A model generated the notes under the pieces. That model was given only the letters and a program-made list of their open reading frames with translations. It was not told where the DNA came from and did not search any database. Both the position numbers and the translations under genes were made by a program. 64,000 nucleotides of DNA, from assembly GCF_001277995.1 (NCBI RefSeq), contig NZ_CP009220.1, positions 2,666,001 to 2,730,000 on the forward strand, written 5' to 3'. Source of the stretch: Corynebacterium deserti GIMN1.010 (GTDB lineage: Bacteria > Actinomycetota > Actinomycetes > Mycobacteriales > Mycobacteriaceae). Positions 26,056 to 34,700 of this stretch are shown here, in pieces (within the stretch, counting starts at the first letter, position 1; the number at the start of each line of letters is the position of its first letter).

Positions 26056-28371
26056 GTGTTTTCAAAATGGGGCCACTTTGCCTACACCCACAGGCGTATC
26101 GTTCCGCTCGTCGTTGTTGCTGCCATTTTGGTGCTGTACGTTGCGTTCGGTCTCAAGCTGGGCGAACGCATGAGCCAGGAGGGTTGGGATGATCCCGGCT
26201 CTTCTTCGACGGCAGCTGCTTCCATTGAGATGGAGAACTTTGGTCGCGACAATGATGGCGATGTCATCATGCTATTCACGGCACCAGAGGGAACGTCCTT
26301 TGATGATCCTGAAGTTTTTGACAGCATTTCCGGCTACCTCGACGGGTTGATAGCTAATAATCCTGATGAAATCAGCCACATCAACAGCTACTTCGACACC
26401 CGCAACCAGAATCTTCTGAGCGAGGATCGCACCCAAACCTTCGCTGCTCTGGGCCTAAAAGGTGACGGCGAGCAGACGCTGAAGGATTTCCGTGCGATTG
26501 AAGATCAGCTCACTCCGGACAACCTCCCTGGCGGTGTGACCACTGAAGTTGCTGGTGCCACGGCTGTAGCCGATGCTCTCGATGAAGGAATGGCCGGCGA
26601 TATTAAACGCGCAGAGGTCTATGCTTTGCCGTTCGTCGCTGTGCTGTTGTTGATCGTCTTCGGTTCTGTTGTCGCCGCTGCGATGCCACTGATCGTGGGT
26701 ATTTTGTCCATCCTGGGATCATTGGGAATCCTGGCTATTTTGGCCTCCTACTTCCAAGTCAATGTGTTCGCACAGTCCGTTGTGACGCTGCTGGGCTTGG
26801 GTCTGGCAATCGATTACGGCCTGTTCATGGTGTCTCGTTTCCGTGAGGAAATGGACAAGGGCACACCGGTGAAACAAGCAGTCTCCAACACCACAGCTAC
26901 GGCTGGAAAGACAGTCGTGTTCTCTGCTGCGATGGTTGCTGTTGCATTGTCAGGACTCTTTGTCTTCCCGCAGGCCTTCCTCAAGTCGGTGGCATTCGGT
27001 GCGATTTCCGCCGTCGGTTTGGCAGCACTCATGTCTGTCACTGTGTTGCCGTCGCTGTTCGGCATGCTGGGCAAGAACATTGATAAGTGGAGTATTCGTC
27101 GCACCTCGCGGACGACTCGCACGTTGGAAGACACCATTTGGTACCGAATTCCAGCGTGGGCGATTCGCCACTCCAAGGCTGTCACCGTGGGTATTGTGTT
27201 GTTGCTGCTTGCCCTCACCGTGCCACTGACCGGTGTGAAGTTCGGTGGCATTAATGAAACCTATCTGCCACCAGCCAATGACACCCGCGTTGCTCAAGAG
27301 CGTTTCGACGACGCCTTCCCTTCCTTCCGCACCGAGCCCATCAAGCTGGTGGTGACAGGAGCAGACAACAACGAGCTCATTGACATTTACGTCCAGGCTA
27401 ATGAAGTCGACGGCTTGACTGATCGCTTCACAGCAGGTGCCACCACCGAAGACGGAACTACAGTGCTCTCTGCTGGCATTCAGGATCGTTCCCTCAACCA
27501 GCAGGTCATGGATCAGCTGCGTGATATCAACGTCCCTGAAGGCGTGGAAGTCCACATCGGTGGAACCCCTGCGATGGAGATCGAATCCATCGAAGCCCTC
27601 TTCGACAAGCTCCCGTGGATGGCCATTTACATTGTGTTGGCCACCTTCATCTTGATGTCGTTGGTGTTTGGTTCCATGATTTTGCCAGCCAAGGCCATCA
27701 TCATGACCATCCTCGGTATGGGCGCAACCTTGGGCATTCTGACTTTGATGTTCGTCGATGGTGTCGGCGCTAGCGCTCTCAACTTCTCCCCTGGCCCATT
27801 GATGAGCCCAGTTTTGGTCCTCATCATGGCCATCATCTACGGCCTGTCCACGGACTATGAGGTGTTCCTGGTGTCTCGCATGGTGGAGGCACGCGACAAG
27901 GGCGCGTCCACCGACGATGCGATTAGATACGGAACGGCACATACGGGTTCAATCATTACGGCTGCTGCACTCATCATGATTGTGGTCTGTGGCGCGTTCG
28001 GGTTCTCGGAAATCGTCATGATGAAGTACATTGCCTTCGGCATGATTGCAGCCCTTATTCTGGACGCCACTATCATCCGCATGCTCCTTGTCCCTGCCGT
28101 CATGCACTTGCTGCGCGAAGACAACTGGTGGGCACCAAGCTTTGTGAAGAAGGCATACTCGGTGATGGGACATGGCGCTGATGTGGAAGAGCCTAGCGTT
28201 GCCACCCGTCGTATCGCGGATGATGAGGAAGTAGATATCCATGAGGCCGTGGTCACCGGTCATTCCGTGGCGTCTCGCGGTGGCATGAGCACCCAGGAAA
28301 ACCGCGACTTGGTCTCCTTCGTGGAGCTGAAGGCACGCTTGGAACAACGAAAGCTGGATGATCTCGATTAA
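26056..28371 (+). CDS. cmpL1: MmpL3-type trehalose monomycolate exporter
   Basis: RND-superfamily transporter of 771 residues that flips trehalose monomycolate across the inner membrane using the proton gradient. There are twelve helices in the MmpL pattern: TM1, a periplasmic porter domain of about 140 residues, TM2-6, then a repeat. The proton-relay Asp-Tyr pairs of TM4 and TM10 are visible as D253-Y254 (LAIDYGLFM) and D600-Y601 (LSTDYEVFL). The cytosolic C-terminal tail is short (about 85 residues) compared with mycobacterial MmpL3. GTG 26056 has AGGAG 10 bases upstream. Its place after trmB and the NYN gene equals Rv0206c. TmaT and MtrP, encoded 7-11 kb away, act on the same substrate route. 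Confidence 0.92.
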   Translation: MFSKWGHFAYTHRRIVPLVVVAAILVLYVAFGLKLGERMSQEGWDDPGSSSTAAASIEMENFGRDNDGDVIMLFTAPEGTSFDDPEVFDSISGYLDGLIANNPDEISHINSYFDTRNQNLLSEDRTQTFAALGLKGDGEQTLKDFRAIEDQLTPDNLPGGVTTEVAGATAVADALDEGMAGDIKRAEVYALPFVAVLLLIVFGSVVAAAMPLIVGILSILGSLGILAILASYFQVNVFAQSVVTLLGLGLAIDYGLFMVSRFREEMDKGTPVKQAVSNTTATAGKTVVFSAAMVAVALSGLFVFPQAFLKSVAFGAISAVGLAALMSVTVLPSLFGMLGKNIDKWSIRRTSRTTRTLEDTIWYRIPAWAIRHSKAVTVGIVLLLLALTVPLTGVKFGGINETYLPPANDTRVAQERFDDAFPSFRTEPIKLVVTGADNNELIDIYVQANEVDGLTDRFTAGATTEDGTTVLSAGIQDRSLNQQVMDQLRDINVPEGVEVHIGGTPAMEIESIEALFDKLPWMAIYIVLATFILMSLVFGSMILPAKAIIMTILGMGATLGILTLMFVDGVGASALNFSPGPLMSPVLVLIMAIIYGLSTDYEVFLVSRMVEARDKGASTDDAIRYGTAHTGSIITAAALIMIVVCGAFGFSEIVMMKYIAFGMIAALILDATIIRMLLVPAVMHLLREDNWWAPSFVKKAYSVMGHGADVEEPSVATRRIADDEEVDIHEAVVTGHSVASRGGMSTQENRDLVSFVELKARLEQRKLDDLD

Positions 28372-29458
28372 GTTTCTGCGCGGACTAATCAAGAGCCCCT
28401 GGGCGCGATGGGTATTATCCCTCGCGTTTTTGGGGTTGATCTTGTATTTCCTCCGCGGGCAGCTTGAGTTCCTCAAGACGGGCATCCAACAAATTCAACA
28501 CATTGATCCGCTAGGCATCGCTCTCACCTTTGTGTTGCTCATCATTTCATTCGTCGCGATGGCGAAAGTCATGCAGATTCTCCTGCGATCCGGCGGCACA
28601 GATGCCAGGCTCACTGGATCCACGGCGCTGACATTCGCATCAAATTCCTGGTCATCCACACTTCCCGGCGGACCTGCGTTCTCTGCGATCCTCACCTACA
28701 AAGTGCAGCGCGCATGGGGAGCAAGTCCCGTACTGTGCTCTTGGTTCTTCATCCTTTCCAGTGCGCTATCAACCGTGTGGCTGGTGGCGCTCGGCATGAT
28801 TGCGGTGTTTTTCATGGGAGCATCGCTCAATTTGTGGTCGCTCATCGCAAGTCTCGCCGCCATGGTGGCACTTTCCGGCGCAGTGTATTGGGGATCACGG
28901 AACCCCGATACGCTCGGGCGCTGGGTTCGCACAGTGGCAGGAAAGAGAAAGGAAGGACTCGTCGACAAGCTTCTTGACCACATTGACCAGTTACGGTCCG
29001 TCACCTTGACCGGCGCGCAGTTCGCGGCAGCCGCCCTGTGGTCACTGCTTAATAGGCTTTTCGACGCCATGTCCCTGTGGGTATGTATCTGGGCCGTCAC
29101 CGGAACCGCCCCGCTTTTCGACGCCCAACCCGACAACACCACCATCGCCGGAGTCCTCCTTGCCTACACCACCGCCAAAATCGCAGGCTCCATCCAAGCA
29201 ACCCCTGGCGGGATCGGCCCTGTCGAAGCCGCCTACATCGGAGCTCTCGTCGCCACCGGCATGACCGCCGTCCATGCCGCCGGCGCCGTGATCGTCTACC
29301 GATTGTGCTCCTGGGTCATCATGGCGTTGGTCGGATGGGTCATCTATTTTATCTATTTCACCCCCAAAGGCCTTGTTGCCACTGAGGTCCCGGATGGTGA
29401 ACACGATACGATGAAAACCAACAACAATCAGATCGATTCGGAAAGGCCCGCTCCATGA
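28358..29458 (+). CDS. LPG_synthase_TM / UPF0104-family membrane protein
   Basis: Membrane protein of 366 residues with about eight helices of the lysylphosphatidylglycerol-synthase transmembrane family (PF03706). It has the diagnostic ATPGGIGPVEAAYIG and an earlier STLPGGPAFSAI. The soluble aminoacyl-transferase domain of MprF is absent, so it is not a lysyl-PG synthase. It is more likely a lipid flippase-like or unknown-function member. The start lies inside the end of cmpL1 (14-base overlap), and the ATGA at the end overlaps the next gene, so translation is coupled to the exporter. The function may bear on mycolate or phospholipid movement (inference). Confidence 0.82.
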   Translation: MISIKFLRGLIKSPWARWVLSLAFLGLILYFLRGQLEFLKTGIQQIQHIDPLGIALTFVLLIISFVAMAKVMQILLRSGGTDARLTGSTALTFASNSWSSTLPGGPAFSAILTYKVQRAWGASPVLCSWFFILSSALSTVWLVALGMIAVFFMGASLNLWSLIASLAAMVALSGAVYWGSRNPDTLGRWVRTVAGKRKEGLVDKLLDHIDQLRSVTLTGAQFAAAALWSLLNRLFDAMSLWVCIWAVTGTAPLFDAQPDNTTIAGVLLAYTTAKIAGSIQATPGGIGPVEAAYIGALVATGMTAVHAAGAVIVYRLCSWVIMALVGWVIYFIYFTPKGLVATEVPDGEHDTMKTNNNQIDSERPAP

Positions 29459-29820
29459 ACCGCTGGATGTCATTGCTGTGCGATTCCGTTGCAATCGGCC
29501 TTTTCGCGCTCTTTGCCCGCATCGCGCACCAAACCCCCGACATGCCCCTCAATGTCCAGGGCTGGTTTTTTACGTGGCTGCCATTCCTTGCGGGTGTGTT
29601 CATCGCGTACCTCGTTGCGATCATCCCTGGAAAACTTCCCAGCGAACGAATCCGTCCCGCAGGCCTCACCGTGTGGGCGTTGGCTGTGATCGTCGGTCTG
29701 ACTATTTGGGGTTTCAACAACGGCGATATTCCACACTGGTCCTTCATGATCGTCGCCACCACGGCATCCGCGATCCTGGTTCTCGGCTGGCGAGCGCTCT
29801 TCAAAGTGACAGTGCGCTAG
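29455..29820 (+). CDS. DUF3054 small membrane protein
   Basis: Membrane protein of 121 residues with four predicted helices, matching DUF3054 (PF11255). The N-terminus is SLLCDSVAIGLFALFARIAH and the second half starts LRPAGLTVW-like (actual RIRPAGLTVWALAV). Function is unknown. It is the last gene of the trmB-NYN-cmpL1-UPF0104 run, overlapping the preceding stop by four bases. No terminator hairpin is obvious after it. Confidence 0.82.
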   Translation: MNRWMSLLCDSVAIGLFALFARIAHQTPDMPLNVQGWFFTWLPFLAGVFIAYLVAIIPGKLPSERIRPAGLTVWALAVIVGLTIWGFNNGDIPHWSFMIVATTASAILVLGWRALFKVTVR

Positions 29821-29882
29821 CACCCATTTAAGACGTCACCTTTTCCGAACATGACCGATTGGTCCACCGCGAGTGGATCAGG

Positions 29883-29914
29883 CGCTTAGACGGCGATCTG
29901 AGAGGGCACCTTTC
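29883..29914 (+). repeat. Short copy B of the dispersed repeat head
   Basis: These 32 bases match 63177-63208 with five differences (core CTTAGACGGCGATCTGAGAG) and more loosely 1651-1682. The longer body seen in the other two copies is not recognisable here. Confidence 0.55.
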
Positions 29915-29994
29915 CCGGGATTCGATTATCGCACCGCACGCCGCTGCCCAAGACCGCCCCCGCATGGTAGCGGTTGTTCTTAAATTGCGGTAGC

Positions 29995-30042
29995 AAAACG
30001 AACACCCGCGCCCTGTCCTCTTGTGAGGAACAGATTGCGGGT
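29995..30042 (-). terminator. Terminator downstream of the 27-residue peptide gene
   Basis: Read on the minus strand, an outer stem (30037-30042 with 30004-30009) encloses an inner stem of 8 pairs with one bulged base and a TTGT/ACAA loop. GTTCGTTTTG follows. It would end the accD3 or peptide transcript. Confidence 0.65.
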
Positions 30043-30065
30043 TTCATTGTGCGTGATTCAAGCTT

Positions 30066-30149
30066 CTAGTAGCTCAAGAATCCCTGCAGGTAAGGAAGCA
30101 CAGCACCGAAGAGGTCGATGCCGAGCAATACTGCGATGACAGTTGCCAT
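30066..30149 (-). CDS. Predicted 27-residue hydrophobic peptide
   Basis: ATG at 30149 is preceded on the minus strand by GGAGGAGAATTACC, one of the strongest ribosome sites in the window. It runs 27 codons to TAG at 30066-30068. The peptide is hydrophobic with a single charged residue (Asp12): a start MATVIAVLLGIDLFG, then a Pro, and an aromatic end LQGFLSY. It could form one short membrane or amphipathic helix. The size recalls the corynebacterial outer-membrane channel peptides PorA and PorH, but I see no clear sequence match. It begins 59 bases after the accD3 stop and is followed by a hairpin terminator, so it may be read with accD3 or from its own promoter. Confidence 0.6.
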   Translation of the reverse strand: MATVIAVLLGIDLFGAVLPYLQGFLSY

Positions 30150-30208
30150 GGTAATTCTCCTCCATTAAATCAGTTACTAGTTATCTATAATGATGGAGAT
30201 TGAAGACG

Positions 30209-31759
30209 TTACATCGGCATGATCGTGTGTTTCTTGCCCAAATCCTGAACGGACTTGGATTCCAGCTGACGAATCGCCTGGCGAAGGATAAGGCGAGTCT
30301 GAGCTGGTTCGATCATGGCGTCGATGTATCCACGTTCGGCGGCTACATACGGGCTGGTCATATTTTCATCATAGAAATCCATGAACAGCTTTTTCATGTA
30401 ATCGCGCTGCTCTGGTGGTGCGGCTTCGAGCTGCTTGCCCTGGATCATCACCACGGCGGCTGCGGAACCCATGACGGCGATCTGCGCGGTCGGCCACGCA
30501 AAGTTCAGGTCGCCAGTGAGGTTCTTGGAGCCCATCACCGCATAAGCTCCGCCGTAGGCTTTGCGAACAATGAGGGAAATCTTCGGGACGGTGGCCTCGA
30601 CGACTGCGAAGGCTAGCTTTGCGCCGCGGTGGATGAGGCCAGCTTTTTCCTGGTCAACGCCTGGAAGGTAGCCAGGGGTGTCCACGATGAAGATGATTGG
30701 GATGTTGTAGGCGTCGCAGATGCGGATGAAGCGGGCGCCCTTGTCGGCGGCGTCGGCATCGATGCATCCGGCTTTGTCCATGGGCTGGTTGGCCACGACA
30801 CCGACAGTTTTGCCATCGACGCGGGCGAAAGTGGTGATCAGGTTAGGGGCGAATTCGGCTTGGATTTCCAAGAGGTTGTCGTCGTCGAAAAGCTTAGACA
30901 GCAGGTCGTGCATGTCGTAGCCCTGGTTGGTGTCGTCGGGCATGAAGGTGTTGAGGGATTCCTCGTAAGCGATTTGCTCATCGGTGGGAGCCCGGAACAC
31001 AGGTGCTGGATCATTGCAGGTCAGAGGGAGGAAATCGAGGAGATCCTTGACCGTCGCCAACGCTTCCTCTTCGGAGGAGGCCAAGTAGGAGATGTTGCCG
31101 TTTTGCATCTGCTGGACGGCGCCACCGAGATCGGCGGATGTGATCTGCTCGCCAGTGACTTCCTTGATCACGGCGGGACCGGTGACGTACATTTCGGTTT
31201 CGCCCTCGACGCCGATGACAAAATCCGTGGTCACAGGGGCATACACTGCACCGCCGGCGGACTTGCCAAGCATGATGGAGATTTGCGGGCTGCGACCGGA
31301 CAAAGGAAGCTGTCGACGCGCGATTTCTGAGTACATCGCAAGGGAGGTCACTGCGTCTTGGATACGAGCGCCACCGGAATCCTGAATGCCGATGACGGGG
31401 CATCCAATGCGGATAGCCATATCCATGACTTCGCTGACCTTGCGGCCGAAGGTTTGGCCAACGGAACCGCCATAAACGGTTTTGTCGTGAGCGTAGATCG
31501 CTACGGGGCGACCCTCGATGCGACCGTAACCGGTGACCACACCGTCAGAGTAAGGCGCATCGGCTTCTTCTGGGGTACGCCCCAAGGCACCGATCTCCAC
31601 GAAGGATCCGGCATCGAGCAGCGAGTCGATGCGCTGGCGAGGCGTGGTGCGACCTTCGTCGTCGCGTTTCTTCCGTGCACGCTCACTGCCTGGGTCTTTT
31701 GCAATTTCCAGGCGGGCGCGCAGGTCCGCTAGCTTCTCTGCAGTAGTGGTATTACTCAA
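30209..31759 (-). CDS. accD3: Acyl-CoA carboxylase beta subunit for mycolate synthesis
   Basis: Carboxyltransferase subunit of 516 residues. With an alpha subunit it carboxylates the long acyl-CoA that becomes the alpha branch of mycolic acids. Both crotonase-like halves are present: an N-terminal domain with GASFVEIGALG and IGIQDSGGARIQDAV, and a C-terminal domain with FIVDTPGYLPGVDQE and KAYGGAYAVMGSK. The family ends near the C-terminus with LRQAIRQLESKSV. It is the orthologue of M. tuberculosis AccD4 (Rv3799c); the C. glutamicum name AccD3 is from memory. The start is TTG at 31759, 20 bases after the pks13 stop, so the two are cotranscribed. Confidence 0.93.
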   Translation of the reverse strand: MSNTTTAEKLADLRARLEIAKDPGSERARKKRDDEGRTTPRQRIDSLLDAGSFVEIGALGRTPEEADAPYSDGVVTGYGRIEGRPVAIYAHDKTVYGGSVGQTFGRKVSEVMDMAIRIGCPVIGIQDSGGARIQDAVTSLAMYSEIARRQLPLSGRSPQISIMLGKSAGGAVYAPVTTDFVIGVEGETEMYVTGPAVIKEVTGEQITSADLGGAVQQMQNGNISYLASSEEEALATVKDLLDFLPLTCNDPAPVFRAPTDEQIAYEESLNTFMPDDTNQGYDMHDLLSKLFDDDNLLEIQAEFAPNLITTFARVDGKTVGVVANQPMDKAGCIDADAADKGARFIRICDAYNIPIIFIVDTPGYLPGVDQEKAGLIHRGAKLAFAVVEATVPKISLIVRKAYGGAYAVMGSKNLTGDLNFAWPTAQIAVMGSAAAVVMIQGKQLEAAPPEQRDYMKKLFMDFYDENMTSPYVAAERGYIDAMIEPAQTRLILRQAIRQLESKSVQDLGKKHTIMPM

Positions 31760-31779
31760 CTTCCGTCAGCTCTCCGTTA

Positions 31780-34700
31780 CTAATTCTTCCGAGAAATCTC
31801 GTCGATGCGACGGCTCAGGTGAGCGCCGACCGTTCCGACTTCTGGCTCATCGACAACTGCCAGGTGGTCGCCGTGGAGCTGGATGATGTCCAGGTCCTTG
31901 ACGATGCCAGACCAACCACCATCTGGATCAATCGTTGCATAGTTAGGCTCAAGTTCAATAGCTCCATCATGCATGCGTTCCGCGCGGAACAGCATGACTG
32001 GCGCATCGACATCCGCCCAATCAGCAAAATTAAGCTTAGCCAGGATGCGGTTGTCCACAAAAGACGCGCGCTGGTGTTCAAGCACTCCAGCTGAGAGTCC
32101 GTGTTCGGATGCGTCGGTGTTAGCGAGGAACTCGGTGAGCATGGTGAGCATGCCGTCTTCACCGATGGTGTCCAGGATTTCGAATGGAACTTCAAAGTCT
32201 AGGCCGTAGGTCTTCTTGGCGAAGTCCGCGTAGCGCGTCCAACGAGCACGAGTCTCTTCTGGGGTGTCAGCAACTGGGACAGATGGCTGGACGGTATCTA
32301 ACAATGCGACGGTTGCAACCTCAACGTCGGTGCCTACCAGCTGGTGGGCAACTTCGAAGGCGACGGCGCCACCGAAGCTCCATCCACCGAGAACAACTGG
32401 GAAGCCATCGGAGTACTTCTTAATGTCGTCAAGGTAGGTGGCTGCACGGTCCTTAAGGTCACCTTCGAGGCGTTCAACGCCGTAGACAGGGACATCCTCC
32501 GGTAGGCGACGCATCAGGGGTTGGTACACCACGGATGATCCGCCAGCTGGGTGGAACATGAAGACCGCTGGTTTGGTGGAGCCTTCTTTGCGGGCACGCA
32601 ACACACGGATGTTGCCTTCGACTTCGGTCTCTAGGCCTTCGCGGACCAGGTCAGACAGCGGTTCCAAGGTGGTGGCTGCAAGAACCTGCTCGGTGGAGAT
32701 CTCGATGCCGGAACGTTCGGTGAGGCGTTCCGCAATTGCGGTTGCGGTGTCCACATCGATTTCTGGCAGTGTGCTGGTCACGCCCGCGGCTGCTTTGCCT
32801 GTCAAACCTGCCCAGGTGCCAAAAACCATGCGCTCAGAGGCATCACGAGGGGCAACACCGACGCCCTCTCCGGAAGGAGCTGCTGTCTCAGCACCCTGCG
32901 CTGCCTCCTCAACTGGCTGCACCGCGGCTTCGTCGACAAGCACTTCGCTTGGTCGTCCTGCGACGAGGTCCTCGACGAGGGTGACCACGTCGGCGACGGA
33001 GGCGTCGCGAAGCGCTTGAACCTGAAGTGGTGGGATCTGGAAGTCATTTTCGATGCGGTTTTTGATGCGCATGCCCATGAGGGAGTCCAGGCCGAGGTCG
33101 ATGAGTGGGAGTTCGCGTGGGAGGTCATCGACGTCGTAGCCCATAGCTTCGGAGACGATGGCGCGCATGCGCTCTTCAACGGTTTCGGTGGCGGGATCCC
33201 AGCGGACGGCTTCCACATCAAGTGGCAGGTCAGAGCGTGGATCTGGGTCGTCGCCGAAGTCTGGTAGGGAGAACCCTGCGCTTGAGACGCCTCCGTTGCC
33301 GAGGTCGCCTGCGTAGTCAGCGTTGGGGGCAAAGCCTTCGGCAACAAGGGTGCTGGTGGAGCCTAACACCTTGTAAACGGAGATGCTCAAACCGCCGAGG
33401 GTGCGGGTAACGATTGTGGTGATCTCGCCGCTTGGTGGGAGCATGTCGCGTTCGTCGATGGCTTCCACAAAGGCACCTGGAGTAACGGCCATTGCGGCAG
33501 CTTCCATAATGGCCAGTGCTGATGGTGCCAGCTCAGCGGCAGTGCTGAAGGCCACCACGTTGTTTGGCAGGTTGACGCGGAAACCTGGGAGATCGAGGGA
33601 TGCGCCGGAGCTTGGACGTGCAGAAGTCCAAAAACGCTGGTGCTTCCAGGTGATGTGTGGTGGGTCGAGGATGTCGCCTTCGCCGTACAGCGGGGTGAAG
33701 TCGACGGGTGCGCCGTTGACATACATCTTGGCCATGAGGTCACGCAGGGATTCCGATTCTGGGACCTTGCGCTTCAGGCTAAACAGCAGCTGTGCATCAG
33801 GCTTGCCCACGGTGAATGCAGTATTCATCATGCCCATGAGTGCTACTGGGTTGGGGGAAATCTCCACCAAGGTGGTGTGGCCTGCAGCGAATGCTGCTTC
33901 GGTGGAGTCCTGGAAAAACACCGACTGACGGGTGCAGCGGATCATGTAGTCGGCGTCGTGGACAACGGCACCAACTGGGTAGGTCACGCCCTTATCCACG
34001 GAGCTAAACAGCGGGATGGTCAGTGGCTGTGGTTCGATGCCGCTGATTTCACCGGCGAGCTCGCCGAGCAGTGGCTCGACTGCAGAGGTGTGGCCAGCTC
34101 CCTTGACGTTGAGCAGACGGGCGAACTTGTTTTCAGATTCCAGCTTCTCCACAAACTGCAGCACGGCGTCACGTGGTCCGCCGACGGTGGTCATGCCTGG
34201 GCCTGCGTAGACAGCTGGCTCGATGCCCTTGTATTCAGGGTTTTCTTCGATGAACTTGTCCAGGTCGGCAGCTGCGAATTCCACAACAGCCATGGCACCT
34301 AGTTGGTCTTCTGGCAGGGACTTTTCACCCTCGCCCATCAAGCGGGAGCGGTGGCTGGCGATCAGCATGGTGTCGCGATCACTCAGGCCACCAGCGGCGT
34401 ACGCTGCAGCAATTTCGCCCATGGACATACCCATGACGGCAGCGGGCTTCACACCGAAGCTAGCCAGAAGGTCAGTCAGTGCGATCTGGATAGCGGTGAT
34501 GGCGACCTGCGCGGTTTCGGTGTCGTAGGTCTGCTCGTCGTCGAGCACGATGTCCATAATGGACCAGCCGGACTCAAACTTGACCATCTCATCGAGCTCT
34601 TCGATGCGCTCGCGGAACTGTGGCGACAGTGAGCACAGTTCCTTGATCATGAGGCGGTGCTGGGATCCGAAACCGGAGTACACAAACACAGGGCCAGCAG

